39,129 bases of DNA from an uncultured beta proteobacterium (GTDB lineage: Bacteria > Pseudomonadota > Gammaproteobacteria > Burkholderiales > Burkholderiaceae_C): contig CAISLN010000108.1 in the NCBI GenBank assembly GCA_903886275.1, forward strand, positions 1 to 39,129, given 5' to 3'. The notes beneath the pieces were generated by a model, which was not told the DNA's origin, ran no database searches, and saw only the letters and a list, made by a program, of their open reading frames with translations. Below, piece after piece: positions 1-10,483 of this stretch. Within the stretch, counting starts at the first letter, position 1, and each line of letters begins with the position of its first letter. The position numbers and the translations under genes were made by a program.

Positions 1-141
1 GTGGCTGCGCCGGGTGCTGCGTGAATTGCCTGCGGCAAAGACGGTCGAAGAAGTCGAAGCACTTCTGCCCTGGAACCTGCGCCTACCAGAAATAGCGCCC
101 ATTCCATTGCCTTGACGACTTGGGGTTCATGGAGCGCTTAC
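1..141 (+). mobile_element. Right end of an IS66-family insertion sequence
   Basis: The segment carries the C-terminal end of an IS66-type transposase and then a short tail that stops at GCGCTTAC (134-141). Read inward on the other strand the tip is GTAAGCGC, which fits the GTAAGC tips usual for IS66-family inverted repeats. The left end lies outside the window. IS66 elements normally duplicate 8 bp of target, so 142-149 (TCAAATCG) would be the expected duplication, but this cannot be checked here. The tip abuts a partial tRNA gene. Confidence 0.7.
2..115 (+). CDS. IS66 family transposase, C-terminal end (partial)
   Basis: Thirty-seven residues are visible, running in from the left edge and ending at TGA 113-115. 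They contain the motif ELPAAKTVEEVEALLPWNL, which matches the extreme C-terminus of IS66-type DDE transposases, where a 'TVED(I)EALLPWN' stretch is characteristic. The catalytic part is outside the window, so whether the element is active cannot be judged. The stop lies 26 bp from the inferred IS tip, a normal distance for this family. Confidence 0.75.
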   Translation, partial: WLRRVLRELPAAKTVEEVEALLPWNLRLPEIAPIPLP

Positions 142-147
142 TCAAAT

Positions 148-182
148 CGGCCTCGCGAGTTCGAATCTCGCAGAACCCACCA
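148..182 (+). tRNA. 3' part of a tRNA gene (partial, isotype unresolved)
   Basis: A complete T-arm is visible: stem GCGAG (155-159), loop TTCGAAT (160-166), stem CTCGC (167-171). It is followed by a seven-base acceptor strand AGAACCC, discriminator A (179) and an encoded CCA (180-182). The 5' half that should begin GGGTTCT is absent; the sequence immediately upstream is the IS66 end. The anticodon cannot be assigned because the junction falls in or near the anticodon arm. Either the IS interrupted a functional tRNA gene, or this is a tRNA 3'-end attachment-site copy left by an integrative element. Confidence 0.7.
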
Positions 183-209
183 CAAGCGGTTTCTACTTTC
201 GGGTTTCGC

Positions 210-392
210 TTAGTGCTGGGTGTCACTGTCTATGAGTCGTGCTCGCATCACTAGGCTGAGCATGGCAGTGGCCATGCGCAAACCGACCGCGAGGTTGGGC
301 AGAGCAGCAATGCGCGTGAGCATGAAGGAGGCGCCCCACAGCGCCACCAGCGCCACCAGCGACACCAGCGCCACCAGTTGGAAAGATATTTG
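210..392 (-). pseudogene. Possible N-terminal remnant of a DMT/EamA-type transporter
   Basis: Reading leftward, about 60 codons give a hydrophobic segment with the motif ALWGASFMLTRIAA, typical of the first transmembrane helix of EamA-type DMT permeases (WGxxF followed by R-I/A). The frame ends at TAA (210-212) after roughly 35 further residues, far short of a ~290-residue permease. Ahead of the motif the DNA is a 9-bp repeat (CTGGTGGCG and variants), which could produce a hydrophobic string by chance. No ribosome-binding site was found. It could be a truncated gene at the scarred junction or a chance ORF. Confidence 0.35.
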
Positions 393-531
393 GCTTTCAC
401 AGGTCGCATTGTCTGGCGCACAGCCTGGCGCAGCCCCTGTGAATGCGACCGGATGTGCCGTGTTTGGGCGCCTCTGCCTGTGGCCCTCTCTAGCAGAAAA
501 AGACGGTGCTGCGTCGCCCGTAGAATCCCCC

Positions 532-4512
<3,981 letters not shown>

Positions 4513-4530
4513 GTAAGGGCGATTGAGAAA

Positions 4531-4571
4531 TTGATGTACATCAGTATGCGCAGCGGGTCATGAAGTAGAGT
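4531..4571 (+). promoter_or_regulatory. FNR/Anr-type box and class II promoter of frdABCD
   Basis: TTGATGTACATCAG (4531-4544) matches the FNR/Anr consensus TTGAT-N4-ATCAA with one mismatch (final G). A plausible -10, TAGAGT, lies at 4566-4571. The box centre (4537.5) is about 34 bp upstream of the end of this hexamer, which places it near -41.5 relative to a start around 4578. That is the geometry of class II FNR-activated promoters. The downstream operon encodes anaerobic fumarate reductase, so oxygen-responsive activation is the natural inference. Confidence 0.75.
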
Positions 4572-4611
4572 GTGCCCCGGGGCTCACCTCCATCGGGCCC
4601 AGGAGTATGGA

Positions 4612-6426
4612 ATGCAAGTTGTACAAGCCGATGTAGTTATTGTGGGTGCCGGTGGTGGTGGTTTACGCGCCGCCATCGCCGTTGCTGAATCCGATCCCTC
4701 TTTGCGCATTGCGCTGGTGTCCAAGGTCTACCCCATGCGCAGCCATACCGTGGCTGCCGAGGGCGGTGCGGCCGCGGTCACGCAGGCGCATGACAGCCTG
4801 GAGGCCCACTTTCACGACACGGTGGCCGGCGGTGACTGGCTCTGCGAGCAGGATGTGGTGGAGTCCTTCGTGGCCCAGGCCCATGAGGCCTTGGTGCAGA
4901 TGGAACATTGGGGTTGCCCCTGGAGCCGCAAGGAAGACGGCCATGTCAATGTGCGCGCCTTTGGCGGCATGAAGATCGAGCGCACCTGGTTTGCCGCCGA
5001 CAAGACCGGCTTTCACATGCTGCACACGCTGTTTCAGACCTCCATGAAGTACCCGTCCATCCAGCGTTTTGACGAATACTTTTGCATGGACCTGGTGGTG
5101 GACGGTGGTGCCGTACAGGGTGTGCTGGTGATTGAGATTGCCAGCGGCGCCTTCACCCTGATCCAAGCCAAGTCCGTCATCATCGCCACTGGTGGGGCCG
5201 GCCGGGTGTTTCGCGAGAACACCAATGGCGGCATCGTCACCGGCGACGGCATGGCCCTGGCCTACCGCCATGGCGTACCGCTGCGGGACATGGAGTTTGT
5301 GCAATACCACCCTACCTGCATGCCCGGCACCGGTCTGCTGTTTACCGAAGCCTGTCGGGGTGAGGGCGGCTTTCTTCTCAACAAGGACGGCTACCGTTTC
5401 TTGCAAGACTATGGCCTGGGCCCGGCGACACCGGAGCCGCGCAACAAGGCCATGGAACTGGGCCCGCGCGACCGCCTGAGCCAGGCCATCTGGCACGAAA
5501 AGCAAAAGGGCAAAACCATCAGCAGCCGCCATGGCGAGGTGGTGCATCTGGACCTGCGCCACCTGGGCGAAAAAAAGCTGCGCGAACGCCTGCCGCAAAT
5601 CTACGAACTGGCAGTGGAATACCTGGGTGTGGATCCCGCCAAGGAACCCATCCCCGTGTTGCCGGCAGTGCACTACACCATGGGCGGCATTGTTGCCGAC
5701 GGCCATACGGCGTCCACCCTGCCAGGCCTGTATTCGGTGGGCGAATGTTCCAGCGTGGGCATCCATGGTGCCAACCGATTGGGCTCCAACTCGCTGACCG
5801 AGCTGATCGTGTTTGGCAAAATTGCCGGCGTTCAGGCGGCGCAGTTCGCCAAACAGCAGGGCTCAAATGCGTTGCCCACGCCCGCTGTGCTGCAGCAGGC
5901 AAGGGCCTCCATGGACGCAGCCCTTGCGCTGCGCAACAGCCAAAGCGGTACCGAACGCATTGCCACCATCCGCAAGGAGATGGCCCAAAGTATGGAAGAC
6001 GGCTGCGGCATTTTCCGCACGGCGGTGACCATGCAGGCCACCTGCGACAAGCTCGCCGAGCTGCGCCAGCGCTACAAGCACATCAAGCTCGACGACCACT
6101 CGAAGGGCTGGAACACCGAGTGGCTGTTGGCCATCGAGCTGGGCTACTTGCTCGACGTGGCCGAGGCCATGGCGCACTCGGCCTTGAACCGCAAGGAGTC
6201 CCGCGGCTCGCACCAGCGCCTGGACGGCTTTGAGGCGCGCGATGACGCCAATTTCTTGCAACATTCCCTGGCCTACTACCAGGGCGATGGGCCACCGCGC
6301 ATAGGCTACGGGGCAGTCAAGATCACCAGTTCCCAACCCGGCACGCGCGCCTATGGCGCCGCCGGCGAAAAGGCCGATGCCGAGCAACATGCCAAGCAAA
6401 GTGTCAAGGAGCGCGCTCATGGTTGA
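4612..6426 (+). CDS. frdA: Fumarate reductase flavoprotein subunit
   Basis: Catalytic subunit (604 residues) of quinol:fumarate reductase, which reduces fumarate to succinate at the cytoplasmic face of the membrane during anaerobic growth. It resembles E. coli FrdA throughout. The FAD-binding GAGGGG is near the N-terminus, His45 in MRSHT is the expected covalent FAD attachment residue, and the substrate-site motifs include HYTMGG (His354), HGANRLGSNSL (Arg389) and ELGPRD (Arg286, the expected proton-shuttle arginine). The start is ATG 4612, preceded by AGGAG at 4601-4605; an in-frame GTG at 4570 lacks such a site and would overlap the promoter. It is first of four overlapping or closely spaced genes. 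The close match to E. coli-type FrdA, plus separate frdC and frdD membrane anchors, argues for fumarate reductase rather than succinate dehydrogenase. Confidence 0.96.
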   Translation: MQVVQADVVIVGAGGGGLRAAIAVAESDPSLRIALVSKVYPMRSHTVAAEGGAAAVTQAHDSLEAHFHDTVAGGDWLCEQDVVESFVAQAHEALVQMEHWGCPWSRKEDGHVNVRAFGGMKIERTWFAADKTGFHMLHTLFQTSMKYPSIQRFDEYFCMDLVVDGGAVQGVLVIEIASGAFTLIQAKSVIIATGGAGRVFRENTNGGIVTGDGMALAYRHGVPLRDMEFVQYHPTCMPGTGLLFTEACRGEGGFLLNKDGYRFLQDYGLGPATPEPRNKAMELGPRDRLSQAIWHEKQKGKTISSRHGEVVHLDLRHLGEKKLRERLPQIYELAVEYLGVDPAKEPIPVLPAVHYTMGGIVADGHTASTLPGLYSVGECSSVGIHGANRLGSNSLTELIVFGKIAGVQAAQFAKQQGSNALPTPAVLQQARASMDAALALRNSQSGTERIATIRKEMAQSMEDGCGIFRTAVTMQATCDKLAELRQRYKHIKLDDHSKGWNTEWLLAIELGYLLDVAEAMAHSALNRKESRGSHQRLDGFEARDDANFLQHSLAYYQGDGPPRIGYGAVKITSSQPGTRAYGAAGEKADAEQHAKQSVKERAHG

Positions 6427-7168
6427 AGCCACCAAAACCATTGAAATCCAGGTGCTGCGTTTTCGCCCCGAGCAGGATGAAAAGCCGGTCTGGCAAAGCT
6501 ACCAAGTGCCCTTTACCGAAGACATGTCGGTGCTGCAGGGCCTGCAATATATCAAGGACGAGATCGACGGCAGCGTGAGCTTTCGCTGGTCCTGTCGCAT
6601 GGCCATCTGCGGCAGCTGCGGCATGATGATCAACAGGAAACCCAGCCTGTCCTGCCAGACCTTTTTGCGTGACCTGGCGCCCGGCCCAGTGAAGGTGGAG
6701 GCGTTGGATCACCTGCCCATAGAGCGCGACTTGGTGGTCAGCGTGGAGCCCTTCATCAAGAAGCTGGAGAGCATCAAGCCCTACCTGATCGCTAAGGAAC
6801 AACGCACTTTGAGCGAAGGCGAATACCTGCAGACACCGGCGCAGCTGGAGAAGTTTGAGCAGTTCAGCTCCTGCATCAACTGCATGCTTTGTTATGCGGC
6901 CTGCCCACAGTTCGGACTCAACCCGGAGTTCACCGGCCCCGGCGTGCTGGCCCTGCTGCACCGCTACAACATCGACTCGCGCGATGGTGGGCGCGAACAG
7001 CGCATGGAAATCCTGAACGCCGAAGAGGGCGTCTGGAGCTGCACGGCGGTGGGCTACTGCTCGGAGGTCTGCCCCAAGGGTGTAGACCCGGCCAATGCGG
7101 TCAACCAGAACAAGATCAACAGCGCGGTAGATTACTTTGCGCGCTTCCTGCCCAAGAAAGGAGCCTGA
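6419..7168 (+). CDS. frdB: Fumarate reductase iron-sulfur subunit
   Basis: A 249-residue electron-transfer subunit linking quinol oxidation in the membrane to the FAD of FrdA. The N-terminal plant-ferredoxin-like domain carries the [2Fe-2S] cysteines 59, 64, 67 and 79 (CRMAICGSCG, then SC). The C-terminal domain has CINCMLCYAAC (Cys152, 155, 158, 162) and CTAVGYCSEVCP (Cys208, 214, 218) for the [4Fe-4S] and [3Fe-4S] clusters. All expected ligands are present. The ATG overlaps the end of frdA by 8 bp and has AAGGAG at 6406-6411, so translational coupling is likely. Confidence 0.96.
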   Translation: MVEATKTIEIQVLRFRPEQDEKPVWQSYQVPFTEDMSVLQGLQYIKDEIDGSVSFRWSCRMAICGSCGMMINRKPSLSCQTFLRDLAPGPVKVEALDHLPIERDLVVSVEPFIKKLESIKPYLIAKEQRTLSEGEYLQTPAQLEKFEQFSSCINCMLCYAACPQFGLNPEFTGPGVLALLHRYNIDSRDGGREQRMEILNAEEGVWSCTAVGYCSEVCPKGVDPANAVNQNKINSAVDYFARFLPKKGA

Positions 7169-7170
7169 CC

Positions 7171-7602
7171 ATGGCGACCAAACCTGTTGTTCCAATGGTG
7201 CAACGCACCCCCGTGCGCACCTATGTGCGGCCCATGCCGGGCTGGTGGCGCCACAACCCCTTCTTTGTGCGCTACATCGCGCGCGAAGCCACCTCAGTGG
7301 GAGTCTGGATCTATGCGCTGGTGCTGACCATGGGCGTGCTGCGCCTGGGTCAGGGCGAGGCCGCGTGGAACGGCTGGCTGCAGGCTATGCAATCGCCCCT
7401 GTCCATCGCGCTGCACCTGGCGCTGTTTATCAGCATGCTGCTGCACACCCAGAGTTGGTTTGAGATCATGCCCAAGACCATGGCGCCCATCGTGCTGAAC
7501 GGCGAACGCGTGAGCGCCGAGCGCATACAGCGCACCGGCTGGACCGTGGCCGCCTTGGCCTTCATCGTTACGCTGGCGCTGGCCTGCTGGAGCCAATCAT
7601 GA
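7171..7602 (+). CDS. frdC: Fumarate reductase membrane anchor subunit C
   Basis: A 143-residue membrane protein with about three hydrophobic helices (roughly 45-65, 82-103 and 120-140). It matches E. coli FrdC in TYVRPMPGWW near the N-terminus and in LLHTQSWFE in the second helix. With FrdD it anchors FrdAB and forms the quinol site. The ATG follows the frdB stop by 2 bp and has AAGGAG at 7158-7163. The N-terminal tail is about ten residues longer than in E. coli. Confidence 0.93.
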   Translation: MATKPVVPMVQRTPVRTYVRPMPGWWRHNPFFVRYIAREATSVGVWIYALVLTMGVLRLGQGEAAWNGWLQAMQSPLSIALHLALFISMLLHTQSWFEIMPKTMAPIVLNGERVSAERIQRTGWTVAALAFIVTLALACWSQS

Positions 7603-7958
7603 AAAAACGCTCCAACGCACCTTTTTTCTGGCTGCTGTTCGGTGCCGGCGGTATGCTGTCGGCCCTGCTGGGCAGCGCCCTGGTCCTCATTACCGGACTG
7701 GCCACACCGCTGGGCCTAGGCCTCAAGAGCGGCTTTATGGACTACCCGCGCATGCTCAACTTTGCGCAGAACTTCATCGGCAAGGGCTTTGTGTTTGTGG
7801 TGATTGCGCTGTTTGCCTGGCACGCAGCGCACCGCATCTTCCACAGCCTGCACGATGTCGGCATTCCCCACGGCACACCGTCCAAAATCCTCTGTTACGG
7901 CAGCGCGTTGGTGATGACGCTGGTGGCCGCCTTCAGCCTGCTGCGTATCGGTTTCTAG
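7599..7958 (+). CDS. frdD: Fumarate reductase membrane anchor subunit D
   Basis: A 119-residue anchor subunit, the same size as E. coli FrdD. The motifs FWLLFGAGGMLSAL (near residue 10), FAQNFIGKGF and HRIFHSLHD are recognisable FrdD features, and three membrane helices are predicted by eye. The gene overlaps frdC by ATGA, indicating translational coupling. It ends the operon. The frdD stop sits in a small direct repeat (TTCTAGTCG twice). Confidence 0.93.
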   Translation: MKKRSNAPFFWLLFGAGGMLSALLGSALVLITGLATPLGLGLKSGFMDYPRMLNFAQNFIGKGFVFVVIALFAWHAAHRIFHSLHDVGIPHGTPSKILCYGSALVMTLVAAFSLLRIGF

Positions 7959-8297
7959 TCGCTTCTAGTCGGTTTTGGGTTGCGCGCAGGCCCTCGCCTG
8001 GATGCGCCGTGCGTGCCTCTCGATGGCGCACGAGGCGCTGCTGCATTTCATTTTGAGGGGCCGTCACCGAATACGCCGGCCATGCCGGCGTGCTCTCGGC
8101 CCATGGCGCCTTGCTGTCGGGTCAACGCGCTGCAGATCAGTTGCTGCAATTGGTGCGAGTTTGACCTAAACCAAGCGCAGCCAAGGGGCACAATTGCCCT
8201 GGCGTTAAGGCAACAACATGGGCCGCATTCTTGACAGTGCGACTGGACCCTGTCCTCAAAATATTCTTCTTCCAATACCTAAAAATCTGGAGACACA
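7959..8297. other. Intergenic region between frdD and fhs
   Basis: I see no convincing gene in these 339 bp. It holds a perfect GC-rich hairpin (8073-8091), a palindromic GGGCACAATTGCCC (8187-8200) and a perfect -35-like TTGACA (8231-8236). No well-spaced -10 accompanies the TTGACA; CAAAAT at 8257-8262 is 20 bp away. It probably holds the end of the frd transcript and the start of the fhs transcript. No T-tract terminator was found. Confidence 0.5.
8073..8091. repeat. Perfect 8-bp inverted repeat downstream of frdD
   Basis: ACGCCGGC and GCCGGCGT flank a 3-nt loop (CAT). The stem is very stable, but no T-run follows on either strand. It could protect the 3' end of the frd transcript or act as a Rho-assisted pause; its role is unknown. 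Confidence 0.5.
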
Positions 8298-9974
8298 GTG
8301 GCACTTTCCGACATCGAGATCGCACAGGCATCCACGCTGATTCCCATCCTGCAGTTGGCCCAAGAGCGACTGGGCATACCGGCGCAGGCGCTCGAACCCT
8401 ATGGCCATTACAAGGCCAAAATTGATCTGGCCTGGCTCGACCAGCATCCAGGCCCGCTGGGCAAACTGATCCTTGTCACCGCCATCAGCCCGACACCGGC
8501 CGGCGAAGGCAAGACCACCACCACCGTGGGTCTGGGCGATGCGCTCAACCGCATTGGCAAGCGCTGCGTGATTGCCCTGCGTGAGCCCTCGCTGGGGCCA
8601 GTGTTTGGCATGAAGGGCGGGGCGGCCGGTGGCGGCTACGCACAGGTGGTTCCCATGGAGGACATCAACCTGCACTTCACCGGCGACTTCAGCGCCATCG
8701 CCCTGGCGCACAACCTGCTCGCTGCCCTGTTGGATAACCATATCCACCACGGCAATGCACTGGGCTTTGATGTGCGGCGCATCACTTGGCGCCGCGTCAT
8801 GGACATGAACGACCGCGCGCTGCGCCACCTGGTGGTGTCCATGGGCGGGCCAGCCAATGGCTTCCCGCGCGAGGACGGCTTTGACATTGTGGTGGCCTCC
8901 GAGGTGATGGCCATCTTCTGTCTGGCGACCTCGCGGCGCGACCTCAAGGAGCGCCTGGGCAACATCATCGTCGGCTACACGCGTGAGCTGGTTGCCATAC
9001 GTGCCAGTGACCTGCAGGCCCAAGGTGCGATGGCGGCGCTGCTCAAGGACGCCATCAAGCCCAACCTGGTGCAGACGCTGGAGAACAACCCGGCCATCAT
9101 CCATGGCGGGCCGTTTGCCAATATTGCGCATGGCTGCAACACCGTGACCGCCACCCGCGCGGCATTGAAGCTGGGCGAATATGTGGTGACCGAGGCCGGC
9201 TTTGGTGCCGACCTGGGCGCCGAGAAGTTCGTTGACATCAAGTGCCGCAAGTCCGGCCTGCGCCCGGACGCGGTGGTGGTAGTGGCCACGCTGCGTGCGC
9301 TCAAGCACCATGGTGGTGTCGCGCCCAAGGATTTGAATACGCCCAACCTGGCAGCGCTGGACGCGGGCATTGCCAATCTGGAGCGCCATGTGGACAACGT
9401 GCAGAAGCGCTTTGGCCTGGCCTGCGTGGTGTCCATCAACCACTTCACTTCCGACACGCCAGAAGAGCTTGAACTCCTCAGCAAGCGCATGGACAAACTC
9501 GGTGTGCCGGTGGTGGTGGCGCGGCATTGGGCCGATGGCTCCAAGGGCGCCGAGGCATTGGCCCATGAGGTAGTCCGACTGGTGGAGGCCGGCACATCCA
9601 AGATGACTTTTGTCTACGAGGACAGCGATACGCTGTGGGACAAGATGAGGGCCATTGCCACCCGGGTCTATGGCGCGGTCGATATCTCCGCCGATGCCGC
9701 TATTCGCGCCAGGATCGACAAGCTGCAGGCCGACGGCTATGGGCATTACCCGGTGTGCGTGGCCAAGACCCAGTATTCGTTTTCGACCGATCCGCATTTG
9801 CGCGCCGCACCCAGTGGCCATGTCGTCAATATCCGCGAGGTTCGCTTGGCAGCGGGTGCCGAGTTTGTGGTGATGGTTTGCGGCGACATCATGACCATGC
9901 CGGGCCTGCCCAAGGAGCCGGCCTCGGCGCGCATCGACATCGACGACGACGGGAAAATATCAGGCCTCTTCTAA
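8298..9974 (+). CDS. fhs: Formate-tetrahydrofolate ligase
   Basis: A 558-residue cytoplasmic enzyme, the normal length for the family. It makes 10-formyl-tetrahydrofolate from formate, THF and ATP, feeding one-carbon units into purine synthesis. The nucleotide-binding loop [11 protein letters not shown] spans residues 65-75, and [10 protein letters not shown] and [11 protein letters not shown] follow as expected. The start is GTG 8298 with GGAG at 8289-8292; the peptide [10 protein letters not shown] is a normal N-terminus for this family. It stands alone between frd and the convergent dpp operon. Formate salvage would suit a facultative anaerobe, but that link is inference. Confidence 0.95.
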   Translation: MALSDIEIAQASTLIPILQLAQERLGIPAQALEPYGHYKAKIDLAWLDQHPGPLGKLILVTAISPTPAGEGKTTTTVGLGDALNRIGKRCVIALREPSLGPVFGMKGGAAGGGYAQVVPMEDINLHFTGDFSAIALAHNLLAALLDNHIHHGNALGFDVRRITWRRVMDMNDRALRHLVVSMGGPANGFPREDGFDIVVASEVMAIFCLATSRRDLKERLGNIIVGYTRELVAIRASDLQAQGAMAALLKDAIKPNLVQTLENNPAIIHGGPFANIAHGCNTVTATRAALKLGEYVVTEAGFGADLGAEKFVDIKCRKSGLRPDAVVVVATLRALKHHGGVAPKDLNTPNLAALDAGIANLERHVDNVQKRFGLACVVSINHFTSDTPEELELLSKRMDKLGVPVVVARHWADGSKGAEALAHEVVRLVEAGTSKMTFVYEDSDTLWDKMRAIATRVYGAVDISADAAIRARIDKLQADGYGHYPVCVAKTQYSFSTDPHLRAAPSGHVVNIREVRLAAGAEFVVMVCGDIMTMPGLPKEPASARIDIDDDGKISGLF

Positions 9975-9991
9975 ATCGCACACATAGCTAT

Positions 9992-10013
9992 CGGCCAGCA
10001 AAAAGGCTGGCCG
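9992..10013 (+). terminator. Hairpin after fhs, possible terminator
   Basis: CGGCCAGC and GCTGGCCG form a perfect 8-bp stem around a 6-nt A-rich loop, 17 bp after the fhs stop. There is no T-run behind it, so it is at best a weak or Rho-assisted terminator or a 3'-end stabiliser. Confidence 0.45.
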
Positions 10014-10370
10014 CTTGAGCGAGCGGCAAAAGTCCGTCCATCTCTGCTCGCCTGCGCTTTCGATGACAGGTGAAACTGCCAAGGCTTGCCGCGCGCGCAT
10101 GCCCTCAAACCCCGGGCTTGCAGCAGGTTCGCATGGGACGGCGCGCTGAGTTTTTGGAATCGCAGTCAAAATCAATCTCCTGGCAAATACATTCACGGCA
10201 GTGGCGGGAAGGGGCTGCGCATCCGTTGAAGGGCTGCGCAGCAGCACGCAATCAAGAATGTCCTAAAGTGGACAGATTAACGCAAAAGATGGCTGATTGG
10301 GTGAAATGTCACTTACAAAGCGCGGTGTTTGGTAAGGAATTCTTGCGTTGTTCGCGTGGAAGCACAAAAA

Positions 10371-10403
10371 AAGCCTGCCAACAAAAATGTTGGCAGGCTT
10401 TTT
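10371..10403 (-). terminator. Strong intrinsic terminator after dppA, possibly bidirectional
   Basis: A perfect 13-bp stem (AAGCCTGCCAACA with its complement at 10388-10400) surrounds a 4-nt loop. It has T-runs in both orientations: seven A residues (10366-10372) precede it on the plus strand, giving a U-run for leftward transcripts, and TTTTT closes it rightward. It lies about 80 bp after dppA and ends the dppBCDFA transcript; it may also stop rightward read-through from fhs. Confidence 0.9.
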
Positions 10404-10483
10404 ACTGACAGAGCAGAAACCGCTGTTGCGCAGCCTATGCAGGCCACGCGGGCGGCTGGTCGCCCTTTATCCCGGGGTCCAGA

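Larger units (their letters stand above)
9975..10483. other. Intergenic region between fhs and dppA
   Basis: About 500 bp between convergent transcripts. It holds a hairpin right after fhs (9992-10013), a strong terminator next to dppA (10371-10403), a near-direct repeat GGGCTGCGCA (around 10212 and 10231) and a small inverted repeat TGTCC-N6-GGACA (10259-10274). A 112-codon open frame starting near 10070 has no ribosome-binding site and runs through the terminator, so I do not call it. Confidence 0.5.

Noticed and set aside
220..531. Upstream in-frame extension of the histidine kinase by 104 codons
   Set aside because: The added residues are low-complexity (Ser/Thr/Ala repeats), cover the putative DMT remnant and would bury the first transmembrane helix; ATG 532 gives a normal membrane-sensor N-terminus.
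4570..4611. Earlier GTG start for frdA
   Set aside because: It overlaps the likely -10 and start site, has no ribosome-binding site, and adds residues absent from FrdA. ATG 4612 has AGGAG at good spacing and matches the family start.
8256..9821. Long leftward open frame opposite fhs
   Set aside because: High-GC shadow of fhs; rich in His, Gln, Arg and Val with no family resemblance.
10070..10408. 112-codon rightward ORF between fhs and dppA
   Set aside because: No ribosome-binding site, no recognisable motif, and it runs through the terminator hairpin; treated as chance.
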